DNA of 64,000 nucleotides, from positions 6,138,001 to 6,202,000 of the forward strand of contig NZ_CP109031.1 in the NCBI RefSeq assembly GCF_036226925.1, read 5' to 3'. The notes below the pieces were generated by a model. The model had not been told where the DNA came from. It worked only from the letters and a program-made list of their open reading frames with translations, and ran no database searches. Shown here piece after piece: positions 18,727 through 27,194 of the stretch (the first letter of the stretch is position 1; each line of letters begins with the position of its first letter). Origin of the DNA: Streptomyces sp. NBC_00659. Lineage in GTDB: Bacteria > Actinomycetota > Actinomycetes > Streptomycetales > Streptomycetaceae. Made by a program: the position numbers and the translations under genes.

Positions 18727-18744
18727 TCTATCTCCGGAGCACTC

Positions 18745-19668
18745 ATGGGACGGTACGTCATCCGGCGACTGCTGCAGATGATCCCGGTCTTCATCGGCGC
18801 CACCCTGCTCATCTTCGTGATGGTGAACGTGATGGGCGACCCCATCGCGGGCCTGTGCGGCGACCGGCAGTGCGACCCCGCCACGGCCGCCCAGCTGCGC
18901 GCGGAGTTCGGCCTCGACAAGCCCCTGTGGCAGCAGTACCTGACCTACCTCGGTCACATCTTCACCGGCGACTTCGGCACCGCGTTCAACGGTCAGCCGG
19001 TCACCGAGCTGATGGCGTCCGCGTTCCCGGTCACCATCCGGCTGACGATCGTCGCGATCTTCTTCGAGATCGTCATCGGCATCACGCTCGGCGTCATCAC
19101 CGGTCTGCGCCGCGGGCGGCCCGTCGACACCGGCGTCCTGCTGCTCACCCTCGTGGTCATCTCCGTGCCGACCTTCGTCACCGGTCTGCTGGCCCAGCTC
19201 CTGCTCGGCGTCAAATGGGGCTGGATCAAGCCCTCCGTCTCCGCGGACGCCACCTTCGGCGAGCTGATCGTGCCCGGCCTGGTGCTGGCCTCGGTGTCCC
19301 TCGCCTACGTGACCCGGCTGACCCGGACCTCCATCGCGGAGAACAAGCGGTCCGACTACGTCCGCACTGCCGTCGCCAAGGGCCTGCCGCGGCGCCGGGT
19401 GACCCTGCGGCACCTGCTGCGCAACTCGCTGATCCCCGTGGTCACCTTCATCGGCACGGACATCGGCGCGCTGATGGGCGGCGCGATCGTCACCGAGCGG
19501 ATCTTCAACATCCACGGGGTGGGCTACCAGATCTACCAGGGGGTCGTGCGCCAGAACACTCAGACGGTCGTCGGCTTCGTGACCATCCTCGTCCTCATCT
19601 TCATGGTCGCCAATCTGCTCGTCGACCTTCTGTACGCCGTACTCGACCCGAGGATCCGCTATGCCTGA
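18745..19668 (+). CDS. Peptide ABC importer permease, DppB type
   Basis: A 307-residue permease with the OppB-type N-terminus MGRYVIRRLLQMIPVFIGAT and six helices; the EAA loop is near residue 208 (SDYVRTAVAKGLPRRRV). It starts with ATG after CTCCGGAG and its stop overlaps the next gene by 8 bp. Confidence 0.9.
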   Translation: MGRYVIRRLLQMIPVFIGATLLIFVMVNVMGDPIAGLCGDRQCDPATAAQLRAEFGLDKPLWQQYLTYLGHIFTGDFGTAFNGQPVTELMASAFPVTIRLTIVAIFFEIVIGITLGVITGLRRGRPVDTGVLLLTLVVISVPTFVTGLLAQLLLGVKWGWIKPSVSADATFGELIVPGLVLASVSLAYVTRLTRTSIAENKRSDYVRTAVAKGLPRRRVTLRHLLRNSLIPVVTFIGTDIGALMGGAIVTERIFNIHGVGYQIYQGVVRQNTQTVVGFVTILVLIFMVANLLVDLLYAVLDPRIRYA

Positions 19669-20683
19669 GCAGCCGCCGTACGAGGAAGAGGAATTCCACC
19701 ACGGTCCCGAGGGTCCGCCGCCGGAGGACCTCGCCATCGCCCCTACCGGCTTCGGAGGCACGATGGACCTCGGGACGAGCGAGGCGGAGACCCTGGAGAA
19801 GACGCCGGGAGGACCCGAGGGCACGGGACCGAAGGAGAAGCCGCGCTCCCTGTGGTCCGACGCCTGGCGGGACCTGCGCCGCAACCCGGTCTTCATCATC
19901 TCCGGACTCGTCATCGTCTTCCTGGTCGTGATCTCGATCTGGCCCTCCCTGATCACCTCCCAGAGTCCGCTCCAGTGCGACCTCTCCAAGGCGCAGCAGG
20001 GCTCGCAGTCCGGACACCCCTTCGGCTACGACGGGCAGGGCTGCGACGTCTACACGCGGACCGTGTACGGGACCCGCGTCTCGATCAGCGTCGGTGTGCT
20101 CGCCACGGTCGGGGTCGCGCTCCTCGGCTCGTTCCTCGGCGGGCTGGCCGGCTTCTACGGCGGGCTGGGTGACTCGATCCTGTCCCGGATCACCGACATC
20201 TTCTTCGCGATCCCCGTCGTGCTCGGCGGTCTGGTCCTGCTCTCCGTGGTGACCAGCAACACGATCTGGCCCGTCGTCGGGTTCATGGTGCTGCTCGGCT
20301 GGCCCCAGGTCTCGCGTATCGCGCGCGGCTCGGTGATCACCACCAAGGAGAACGACTACGTCCACGCGGCCCGCGCGCTCGGCGCCTCCAACTCCCGGAT
20401 GATGCTGCGGCACATCACCCCGAACGCGATCGCGCCGGTCATCGTCGTCGCGACCATCGCGCTCGGCACGTACATCTCGCTGGAGGCGACGCTGTCGTAC
20501 CTGGGGGTCGGTCTCAAGCCCCCGACGGTCAGCTGGGGCATCGACATCTCCTCGGCCTCCGCGTACATCCGCCAGGCCCCGCACATGCTGCTGTGGCCGG
20601 CCGGCGCGCTCGCGATCACCGTGCTCGCGTTCATCATGCTCGGCGACGCGGTGCGCGACGCCCTCGACCCGAAGCTGAGGTGA
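19661..20683 (+). CDS. Peptide ABC importer permease, DppC type
   Basis: A 340-residue permease with an unusually long acidic N-terminal extension (about 55 residues rich in Pro, Glu and Gly) before the OppC_N motif WSDAWRDLRRNPVF and six helices. The EAA loop NDYVHAARALGASNSRM is near residue 235. It overlaps the previous permease by 8 bp and the next ATPase by 4 bp, so the operon is tightly coupled. Confidence 0.9.
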   Translation: MPEQPPYEEEEFHHGPEGPPPEDLAIAPTGFGGTMDLGTSEAETLEKTPGGPEGTGPKEKPRSLWSDAWRDLRRNPVFIISGLVIVFLVVISIWPSLITSQSPLQCDLSKAQQGSQSGHPFGYDGQGCDVYTRTVYGTRVSISVGVLATVGVALLGSFLGGLAGFYGGLGDSILSRITDIFFAIPVVLGGLVLLSVVTSNTIWPVVGFMVLLGWPQVSRIARGSVITTKENDYVHAARALGASNSRMMLRHITPNAIAPVIVVATIALGTYISLEATLSYLGVGLKPPTVSWGIDISSASAYIRQAPHMLLWPAGALAITVLAFIMLGDAVRDALDPKLR

Positions 20684-21675
20684 CCGCCGTGCTGCTCGAA
20701 GTGCGCGATCTACAGGTGGAGTTCAGGACCCGGGACGGTGTCGCCAAGGCCGTCAACGGGGTCACGTACAGCGTCGACGAGGGCGAGACGCTCGCCGTGC
20801 TCGGCGAGTCCGGCTCCGGCAAGTCGGTGACCGCCCAGGCCGTGATGGGCATTCTCGACATGCCGCCCGGGAAGATCACCGGCGGCGAGATCCTCTTCCA
20901 GGGCAAGGACCTGCTGAAGTTCAAGGAGGAGGAGCGGCGCAAGGTGCGCGGCGCCGAGATGGCGATGATCTTCCAGGACGCGCTGTCGTCCCTGAACCCC
21001 GTGATCAGCGTCGGAGACCAGCTCGGCGAGATGTTCATCGTGCACCGCGGGATGAAGCGGAAGGAAGCCCGCGCCAAGGCGATCGAGCTGATGGAGCACG
21101 TGCGCATCCCGGGTGCCGCCGAGCGCGTGCGGGACTATCCGCACCAGTTCTCCGGCGGTATGCGCCAGCGCATCATGATCGCCATGGCGCTGGCCCTGGA
21201 GCCCGCCCTGATCATCGCCGACGAACCGACCACCGCGCTGGACGTCACCGTGCAGGCCCAGGTCATGGACCTGCTCGCCGAACTCCAGCGTGAGCTCCAC
21301 ATGGGGCTCATCCTCATCACCCACGACCTCGGCGTGGTCGCGGACGTCGCCGACAAGATCGCGGTGATGTACGCGGGCCGGATCGTCGAGACGGCTCCGG
21401 TCCACGACATCTACAAGGCACCCGCCCACCCCTACACGAAGGGGCTGCTGGACTCGATCCCCCGGCTCGACCAGAAGGGCGGGGAGCTGTACGCCATCAA
21501 GGGACTGCCGCCCAACCTGATGCACATCCCGCCGGGCTGCGCCTTCAACCCGCGCTGCCCGATGGCCCAGGACATCTGCCGCACCGAGGTGCCGCCGCTC
21601 GCGGAGGTCGACGCGGACCGCGGAAGCGCCTGCTTCTTCTGGAGGGAGTGCCTCGATGACTCAAGCCGCGACTGA
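20680..21675 (+). CDS. Peptide ABC importer ATPase, DppD type
   Basis: A 331-residue ATPase: Walker A GESGSGKS, signature FSGGMRQR, Walker [14 protein letters not shown]-loop LITHDLGV, and the C-terminal CAFNPRC cysteine pair. The GTG at 20680 forms a GTGA overlap with the permease stop and is preferred to any upstream start, which would extend into the permease gene. It overlaps the next ATPase by 20 bp. Confidence 0.9.
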   Translation: MTAVLLEVRDLQVEFRTRDGVAKAVNGVTYSVDEGETLAVLGESGSGKSVTAQAVMGILDMPPGKITGGEILFQGKDLLKFKEEERRKVRGAEMAMIFQDALSSLNPVISVGDQLGEMFIVHRGMKRKEARAKAIELMEHVRIPGAAERVRDYPHQFSGGMRQRIMIAMALALEPALIIADEPTTALDVTVQAQVMDLLAELQRELHMGLILITHDLGVVADVADKIAVMYAGRIVETAPVHDIYKAPAHPYTKGLLDSIPRLDQKGGELYAIKGLPPNLMHIPPGCAFNPRCPMAQDICRTEVPPLAEVDADRGSACFFWRECLDDSSRD

Positions 21676-22717
21676 GCCGCTGCTGGAGGTCAGCGGACTG
21701 GTCAAGCACTTTCCGCTCACCCAGGGAATCCTGTTCAAGAAGCAGATCGGGGCGGTCAAGGCCGTCGACGGCGTCGACTTCCACCTCGACCGCGGCGAGA
21801 CCCTCGGCATCGTCGGCGAGTCCGGCTGCGGCAAGTCGACGGTCGCCAAGATGCTCGTCAACCTGGAGCGGCCCACCGAGGGGGCGATCAAGTACAAGGG
21901 CGAGGACATCACCCGGCTGTCCGGCAAGGCGCTGAAGGCCGTGCGCCGCAACATCCAGATGGTGTTCCAGGACCCGTACACCTCGCTCAACCCGCGGATG
22001 ACCGTCGGCGACATCATCGGGGAGCCGTACGACATCCACCCCGAGGTCGCGCCGAAGGGCGACCGGCGGCGCCGGGTCCAGGACCTGCTGGACGTGGTCG
22101 GTCTCAACCCGGAGTACATCAACCGCTATCCGCACCAGTTCTCCGGCGGCCAGCGCCAGCGCATCGGCATCGCGCGGGGCCTCGCGCTGCGGCCCGAGAT
22201 CATCGTCGCCGACGAGCCGGTCTCCGCGCTCGACGTCTCGGTGCAGGCGCAGGTGATCAACCTGCTGGACCGGCTCCAGGCCGAGTTCGACCTCAGTTAC
22301 GTCTTCATCGCGCACGACCTGTCGATCGTGCGGCACATCTCCGACCGGGTCGGGGTGATGTATCTCGGGCGGATCGTGGAGACCGGCAAGGACGTCGAGA
22401 TCTACGACCATCCGACGCACCCCTACACCCAGGCGCTGCTGTCCGCGGTGCCCGTGCCGGACCCGGAGGCCCGGGAGCACCGGGAGCGGATCATCCTGCA
22501 CGGGGACGTGCCCTCGCCCGCGCACATCCCGTCCGGCTGCCGGTTCCGCACCCGCTGCTGGAAGGCGCAGGAACGCTGCACGCTGGAGGTGCCGCTGCTC
22601 GCGGTGCCGGCCGAGTTCCGGCTCATCGCGGGCCCGGCCGCCCACGACTCGGCCTGTCACTTCGCGGAGGAGAAGCGGGTCGTGCCTCCGGAGGGGCCGT
22701 CCGACGGACCGACATAG
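21656..22717 (+). CDS. Peptide ABC importer ATPase, DppF type
   Basis: A 353-residue ATPase: Walker A GESGCGKST, signature FSGGQRQR, Walker B IIVADEPVSALD, and C-terminal CRFRTRC. ATG at 21656 within the end of the preceding gene, with GGAGGGAG upstream. It is close in sequence to BldKE, and the two importers probably share an ancestral duplication. Last gene of the operon. Confidence 0.9.
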   Translation: MTQAATEPLLEVSGLVKHFPLTQGILFKKQIGAVKAVDGVDFHLDRGETLGIVGESGCGKSTVAKMLVNLERPTEGAIKYKGEDITRLSGKALKAVRRNIQMVFQDPYTSLNPRMTVGDIIGEPYDIHPEVAPKGDRRRRVQDLLDVVGLNPEYINRYPHQFSGGQRQRIGIARGLALRPEIIVADEPVSALDVSVQAQVINLLDRLQAEFDLSYVFIAHDLSIVRHISDRVGVMYLGRIVETGKDVEIYDHPTHPYTQALLSAVPVPDPEAREHRERIILHGDVPSPAHIPSGCRFRTRCWKAQERCTLEVPLLAVPAEFRLIAGPAAHDSACHFAEEKRVVPPEGPSDGPT

Positions 22718-22824
22718 CGCCACAAATGTGAGCGAACGTCGTTAACACGCAGGCAACTTGACGGAAGCGGTACCGATATACGGACGCGGCATGGTGAACA
22801 CCGTACGGCCGTGCGGGTGCCGTG

Positions 22825-22868
22825 AACGAGCCGGGGTGTCGCCATGTCACCCCGGCTCGTTGCTTTTC
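22825..22868. terminator. Bidirectional terminator between the importer and the S9 peptidase
   Basis: A perfect 14-bp stem (22825-22838 with 22848-22861, 9-nt loop) followed by GCTTTTC, placed between convergent genes. Confidence 0.85.
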
Positions 22869-22875
22869 CGGTGGG

Positions 22876-25005
22876 TCAGTTCATTCCGAGGGAGCGCTTG
22901 AGGAAGTCCACCTGGAGGAGCAGCAGGTTCTCGGCGACCTGTTCCTGCGGGGTCATGTGCGTGACCCCCGACAACGGCAGCACCTCGTGCGGGCGGCCGG
23001 CGGCCAGCAGCGCCGAGGAGAGCCGCAGCGCGTGCGCCACCACCACGTTGTCGTCCGCGAGGCCGTGCACGATCATCAGCGGCCGGTGCGTCTCGGCGGG
23101 TGCGGCGAGCCCCTCGTCGGTGACCAGCGAACTCTTCGCGTACACCGCCGGGTTCGTCGCCGGGTCGCCGAGGTAGCGCTCCGTGTAGTGCGTGTCGTAC
23201 AGCCGCCAGTCCGTGACCGGGGCGCCCGCGATGCCCGCGTGGAAGACGTCGGGGCGGCGCAGCACGGCGAGTCCCGCGAGCCAGCCGCCGTACGACCAGC
23301 CGCGGATCGCCACCCGGGACAGATCGAGCGGGAACCGCTCGGCCAGTCCGTGCAGCGCCTCCACCTGGTCGTCGAGGGACAGCGTCAGGTCGTCGCGGAT
23401 CGACTTCTCCCAGGCGGGAGAGCGCCCCGGCGTGCCGCGGCCGTCGGCGACGACGACCGCGAAGCCCTGGTCGGCGAACCACTGCGAGGTGAGGTGGGCG
23501 TTGTGCGCGGCCAGCACCCGGGGGCCGTGCGGACCGCCGTAGGGGTCCAGCAGGACCGGTAGGGGATTGTCGCCGTCGTAGTCAGTAGGCATAAGCACGG
23601 CGCATGGGATTTTCTGTGCGCCCCCCTGTGTGAGTGTCACGCGCGGGGACAAACCGGGATCTTCGGCGTACGAGGAGATGGTCGCGGTCTTCTTCCCCTC
23701 GCGCAGCACCTGTACCTGGGCGCCCGGCTGATCGAGCACCGACGACACGAGGACGGTCACGCCCCCGGCGCGCACGGCCGAGTGCACGCCGGGCTCCTGC
23801 GAGACGCGCTCCAGGCCGAGTTCGTTCACCCGGTACACATGTACTTCACCCGTTTCGGGCGAGCTCGCGCCCTCGCCCGCCGAGGCCGCGATCAGCACGT
23901 CGTCGGCCGAGACGTCGAGCACCGCCCGGACGTGCAACTGGGCTCCGGTCAGGGGGCGTTCGCCGTAGGCCAGGACCCGAGCGCCGCCTTCGTCGGCGAT
24001 CCGCACGAGCTGTCCGCCGGGGCTCCAGCACGGCACTCCAGGGAAAAGATCAAGCCAAGTTGGATCTTCATCCGCGTGCACCATCCGGGTCGCCCCGGTG
24101 TCCGGGTCCACGGCCAGGAAGAGCTGGCTCCGCTGGTCCCTCGCCTGCACCAGAAGCAGCGGCGCACCGGCGGCTGACCAGTGCGCATGTGCCAGATAGG
24201 GGTAGCGGGACCGGTCCCAGGAGACCTCGGTGCGTACCCCGTCGAGCCCGAACACGTAGAGCCGCACCTCGGCGTTGGCGCTGCCCGCCACCGGATAGGC
24301 GACCCGCTGCGGATCGGTCTCCGGGTGCGCCGGATCGGAGATCCACCAGCGCTGTACGGGCGTGTCGTCGACCCGCGCGACGAGCAGCCGGTCCCCTTCG
24401 GGTGACCACCAGAAGCCGCGCGAACGCCCCATCTCCTCGGCCGCGATGAACTCGGCCAGTCCATAGGAAACCGTGCCGGGGCCCGTGGCCGGCTCCGGCT
24501 CCGCGAGGGCCCGGTCGCCCTCGCCCTCGGCCCCGACGACCCGTAGCGCGCCCCCGGACACGTACGCCACGAGCGTGCCGTCCGGAGAGGGACGCGGGTC
24601 GATCACCGGCCCGGGGACCGGGAGTTCGCGCGTCGTACCGGCCCGCAGCTCGGCCGTGAACAGCCGCCCTGACAAGGTGAAACAGGCCAACTCGGCGGCT
24701 GCGTCGGTGGCGTACCCGACGATGCCCGCGCCGCCCTCGCGGCTGCGCTCGCGACGTGCCCGCTCCTCCGGGGAGAGGTGCTCGGTCGCCCCGCCGAGCA
24801 GGGCCGCGGGGTCGGCCACCACCCGCTCACCGCCCTCCGGCACATCGAGGACCCACAGTTGGTTCGCCCGCTCCGTGCCGGAGGGGGAGCGCAGGAACAC
24901 CACGCGGGAACCGTCGGGGGACACGGTGAACGCGCGCGGCGCGCCGGAGGTGAACCGCTGGGTGCGGGCGTACCGGCGCGGGAAGGAGAGAGGCTCGTTC
25001 GTCAT
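22876..25005 (-). CDS. S9 family prolyl-oligopeptidase-type peptidase (DPP IV/acylaminoacyl-peptidase like)
   Basis: A 709-residue cytoplasmic serine peptidase. The N-terminal about 430 residues form a DPPIV_N-type beta-propeller; the C-terminal alpha/beta-hydrolase has the nucleophile motif GWSYGGW, the acid in VHGLADDNV, and the histidine in SGVTHMTP. No signal peptide. It is convergent with the peptide importer just upstream, so it may trim imported peptides; that is inference. The ATG at 25005 begins MTNEPLSFPRRYARTQRF; sequence upstream in frame is not protein-like. Confidence 0.88.
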   Translation of the reverse strand: MTNEPLSFPRRYARTQRFTSGAPRAFTVSPDGSRVVFLRSPSGTERANQLWVLDVPEGGERVVADPAALLGGATEHLSPEERARRERSREGGAGIVGYATDAAAELACFTLSGRLFTAELRAGTTRELPVPGPVIDPRPSPDGTLVAYVSGGALRVVGAEGEGDRALAEPEPATGPGTVSYGLAEFIAAEEMGRSRGFWWSPEGDRLLVARVDDTPVQRWWISDPAHPETDPQRVAYPVAGSANAEVRLYVFGLDGVRTEVSWDRSRYPYLAHAHWSAAGAPLLLVQARDQRSQLFLAVDPDTGATRMVHADEDPTWLDLFPGVPCWSPGGQLVRIADEGGARVLAYGERPLTGAQLHVRAVLDVSADDVLIAASAGEGASSPETGEVHVYRVNELGLERVSQEPGVHSAVRAGGVTVLVSSVLDQPGAQVQVLREGKKTATISSYAEDPGLSPRVTLTQGGAQKIPCAVLMPTDYDGDNPLPVLLDPYGGPHGPRVLAAHNAHLTSQWFADQGFAVVVADGRGTPGRSPAWEKSIRDDLTLSLDDQVEALHGLAERFPLDLSRVAIRGWSYGGWLAGLAVLRRPDVFHAGIAGAPVTDWRLYDTHYTERYLGDPATNPAVYAKSSLVTDEGLAAPAETHRPLMIVHGLADDNVVVAHALRLSSALLAAGRPHEVLPLSGVTHMTPQEQVAENLLLLQVDFLKRSLGMN

Positions 25006-25191
25006 GCCTCGACCATATTGGCCATGCGCCCCCTTGTGCGGCCGTGCGCCGATCGATGCGCGCGTACGGATAGTTATGATCACTAGCGCTGTGTGGGTAG
25101 GAACCTGCTGGCTGTTGTCAGGCTGGACCGACCCTCGTGTCCGAACCCGTACCGGACCCCAAGTCCCTGGGAACTTTGGAGGTGAGCCGCC

Positions 25192-25386
25192 GTGGCACTC
25201 TCGATTTCGGCGGTGGTGCTGCTGGCGATCATCGTCTTTCTTCTGATCAAGAAGTCAGGACTGAAAGGCGGGCACGCGGTCGTCTGCATGCTGCTCGGCT
25301 TCTATCTCGCCTCCTCGACCATCGCGCCCACGATCAGCGATCTGACCACCAACATCGCGGGCATGATCGGAAGCATCAAGTTCTGA
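25192..25386 (+). CDS. Small conserved membrane protein, 64 residues
   Basis: One N-terminal hydrophobic helix (ISAVVLLAIIVFLLI), a short basic turn (KKSGLKGGHA), and a second hydrophobic stretch (VVCMLLGFYLASS), ending in a polar tail. The GTG start is preceded by GGAGGTGAG at 25177-25185, a strong ribosome site. I know similar small hypotheticals from Streptomyces but no function. Confidence 0.7.
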   Translation: MALSISAVVLLAIIVFLLIKKSGLKGGHAVVCMLLGFYLASSTIAPTISDLTTNIAGMIGSIKF

Positions 25387-25640
25387 TCCGCGCCGGGACC
25401 GTGGGGCGGGGAGAGCGTCCGGCTGCGCTTCCCGCCTGCCCCGTCCGGCCTCCGCGAAACGGGCCGGTCCGTCCGCGCCGCTGAACGCCGGCCCTGCGGC
25501 CTCCGAGGCCGCGCGGCGGCCGCCGTCCGGGTCGGCGCGACCAGGCCCGGCAGGCGGCCCGGCAGACGGCCTCCGGGCGGCCCGGCGGGAGCCGAAAGCC
25601 GACAGGAGTACGGGGGACACCCGAGCGCGAAGCCGCCTCG

Positions 25641-25646
25641 TAGGGT
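25641..25646 (+). promoter_or_regulatory. Candidate -10 of a leaderless mshB promoter
   Basis: TAGGGT lies 7 nt before the mshB ATG and there is no ribosome site between. A transcript from this -10 would begin at the A of the ATG. No clear -35. Confidence 0.45.
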
Positions 25647-25653
25647 GGGTTCC

Positions 25654-26556
25654 ATGACGGAACTGCCCGACCGGCGTCTGCTCCTGGTGCACGCGCATCC
25701 GGACGACGAGTCGATCAACAACGGCGCGACCATGGCCCGCTACGCGGCCGAGGGCGCCCAGGTGACGCTGGTGACCTGCACCCTCGGCGAGGAGGGCGAG
25801 GTCATCCCGCCCGAACTCGCCCATCTCGCCCCCGACCGCGAGGGCGGACTCGGCCCCTACCGGACCGGTGAGCTGAGCGCCGCCATGAAGGAACTGGGCG
25901 TCGCCGACCACCGCTTCCTGGGCGGCGCCGGGCGGTTCCGCGACTCCGGGATGATGGGCGCCGAGCAGAACCACCGCGCCGGCGCCTTCTGGGCCGCGGA
26001 GGTCGACGACGCCGCCGACCACCTCGTGGAAGTGATCCGCGAAGTGCGTCCCCAGGTGCTCGTCACCTATGACCCCGACGGGGGCTATGGGCACCCCGAC
26101 CACATCCAGGCCCATCGCGTGGCCGTGCGCGCCGCCGAACTGGCCGCGGAGCCCGCCCACCGGCCCGACCTCGGCGGCGCGTGGCGGATCGCCAAGACCT
26201 ACTGGAACCGGGTGCCGCGCCCGGTGGCCGAGGAGGCGTTCGCCCGCCTGCGCGAGGCGCTGCCCGAGCTGCCGTTCGACCGGACGGCGGCCGTCGACGA
26301 CGTGCCCGGCGTGGTCGACGAGGCGACCGTCACCACCGAGATCGACGGCTCCGCGTACGCCGCCGCCAAGGCCGCCGCGATGCGGGCGCACGCCACCCAG
26401 ATCACCGTGGACGGGCCCTGGTTCGTCCTCTCGAACGAGCTGGCCCAGCCGCTCTTCACCACCGAGTACTACGAACTGGCCGGCGCCCCGCGGCCCGCGG
26501 CGCGCGAGAGGGACCTCTTCGAGGGGACCGGCACCGCCCCGGTGAGCGAGCTGTGA
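25654..26556 (+). CDS. mshB: GlcNAc-Ins deacetylase of mycothiol biosynthesis
   Basis: A 300-residue zinc amidase that deacetylates GlcNAc-inositol, the second committed step of mycothiol synthesis. The family zinc motif AHPDDES is at residues about 13-19, and the third ligand histidine is in GHPDHIQAH. The MshB-specific loop [11 protein letters not shown] follows the first strand. The ATG at 25654 has no ribosome site, but TAGGGT lies exactly 7 nt upstream, so a leaderless transcript is likely. Mca is a related amidase, but the GlcNAc-Ins deacetylase features fit better. Confidence 0.92.
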   Translation: MTELPDRRLLLVHAHPDDESINNGATMARYAAEGAQVTLVTCTLGEEGEVIPPELAHLAPDREGGLGPYRTGELSAAMKELGVADHRFLGGAGRFRDSGMMGAEQNHRAGAFWAAEVDDAADHLVEVIREVRPQVLVTYDPDGGYGHPDHIQAHRVAVRAAELAAEPAHRPDLGGAWRIAKTYWNRVPRPVAEEAFARLREALPELPFDRTAAVDDVPGVVDEATVTTEIDGSAYAAAKAAAMRAHATQITVDGPWFVLSNELAQPLFTTEYYELAGAPRPAARERDLFEGTGTAPVSEL

Positions 26557-26608
26557 CCGGCGCGGGCACGACGAGGACCACGACGACCCGGCGAGGGACG
26601 GATCTGCG

Positions 26609-27034
26609 ATGAGCGTGAACGGACAGCGCGGCGGGGCGGGCATGCTCGCCCAGCCGCTGAGGCGCCCCTCGGGCGGGCGGATCGCCGCCTATCTGGGGCT
26701 TTTTCTGCTCGGCGCCGTGGTCGGCGTTGCCGGGGCGCTGGTGCAGCCGGGCTGGTTCCCGTTCGGGCTGCTGCTCGCTCTGGCGGGCGCCGCCGGACTC
26801 TTCCTGGGCGGCGCGCGCGCGGCGGGCTCCCGGGCCGGAGCCGTCGCCCCCGCGGCGGGCTGGATGGTCGCCGTCGTCCTGCTCACCGCCAGCCGTCCGG
26901 AAGGGGACTTCCTCTTCGGCGCGGGAGTCGTCTCGTATCTCTTCCTGCTCGGAGGCATGGCTCTGGCTGTGATGTGTGCCACTCTCGGGCAGGGGCGGCA
27001 ACCAGGCCTTTCCAGCGCCCGAGTTGGCAAGTGA
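26609..27034 (+). CDS. DUF6113-like membrane protein
   Basis: A 141-residue protein with four predicted hydrophobic helices (about residues 25-47, 50-70, 80-98 and 105-125) and short polar ends. It begins 52 bp after mshB and is probably co-transcribed. No catalytic motif. In Streptomyces it is usually found directly after mshB; a role linked to mycothiol is only positional. Confidence 0.65.
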   Translation: MSVNGQRGGAGMLAQPLRRPSGGRIAAYLGLFLLGAVVGVAGALVQPGWFPFGLLLALAGAAGLFLGGARAAGSRAGAVAPAAGWMVAVVLLTASRPEGDFLFGAGVVSYLFLLGGMALAVMCATLGQGRQPGLSSARVGK

Positions 27035-27194
27035 CGTACCAGTTCGCCGTATCGGTCCCGTGCGGGTCCCGTGCGAGATTCCTCACCGGTCGAGGTTTGC
27101 GGGCCGGACATGGCCAGTATGGTGGTGCGCGCCGCCGAGCTGCCCGAGATGAGGTCGAGTAAACGGGCGGCGGAGCCAACCGGGAGAACCTGCC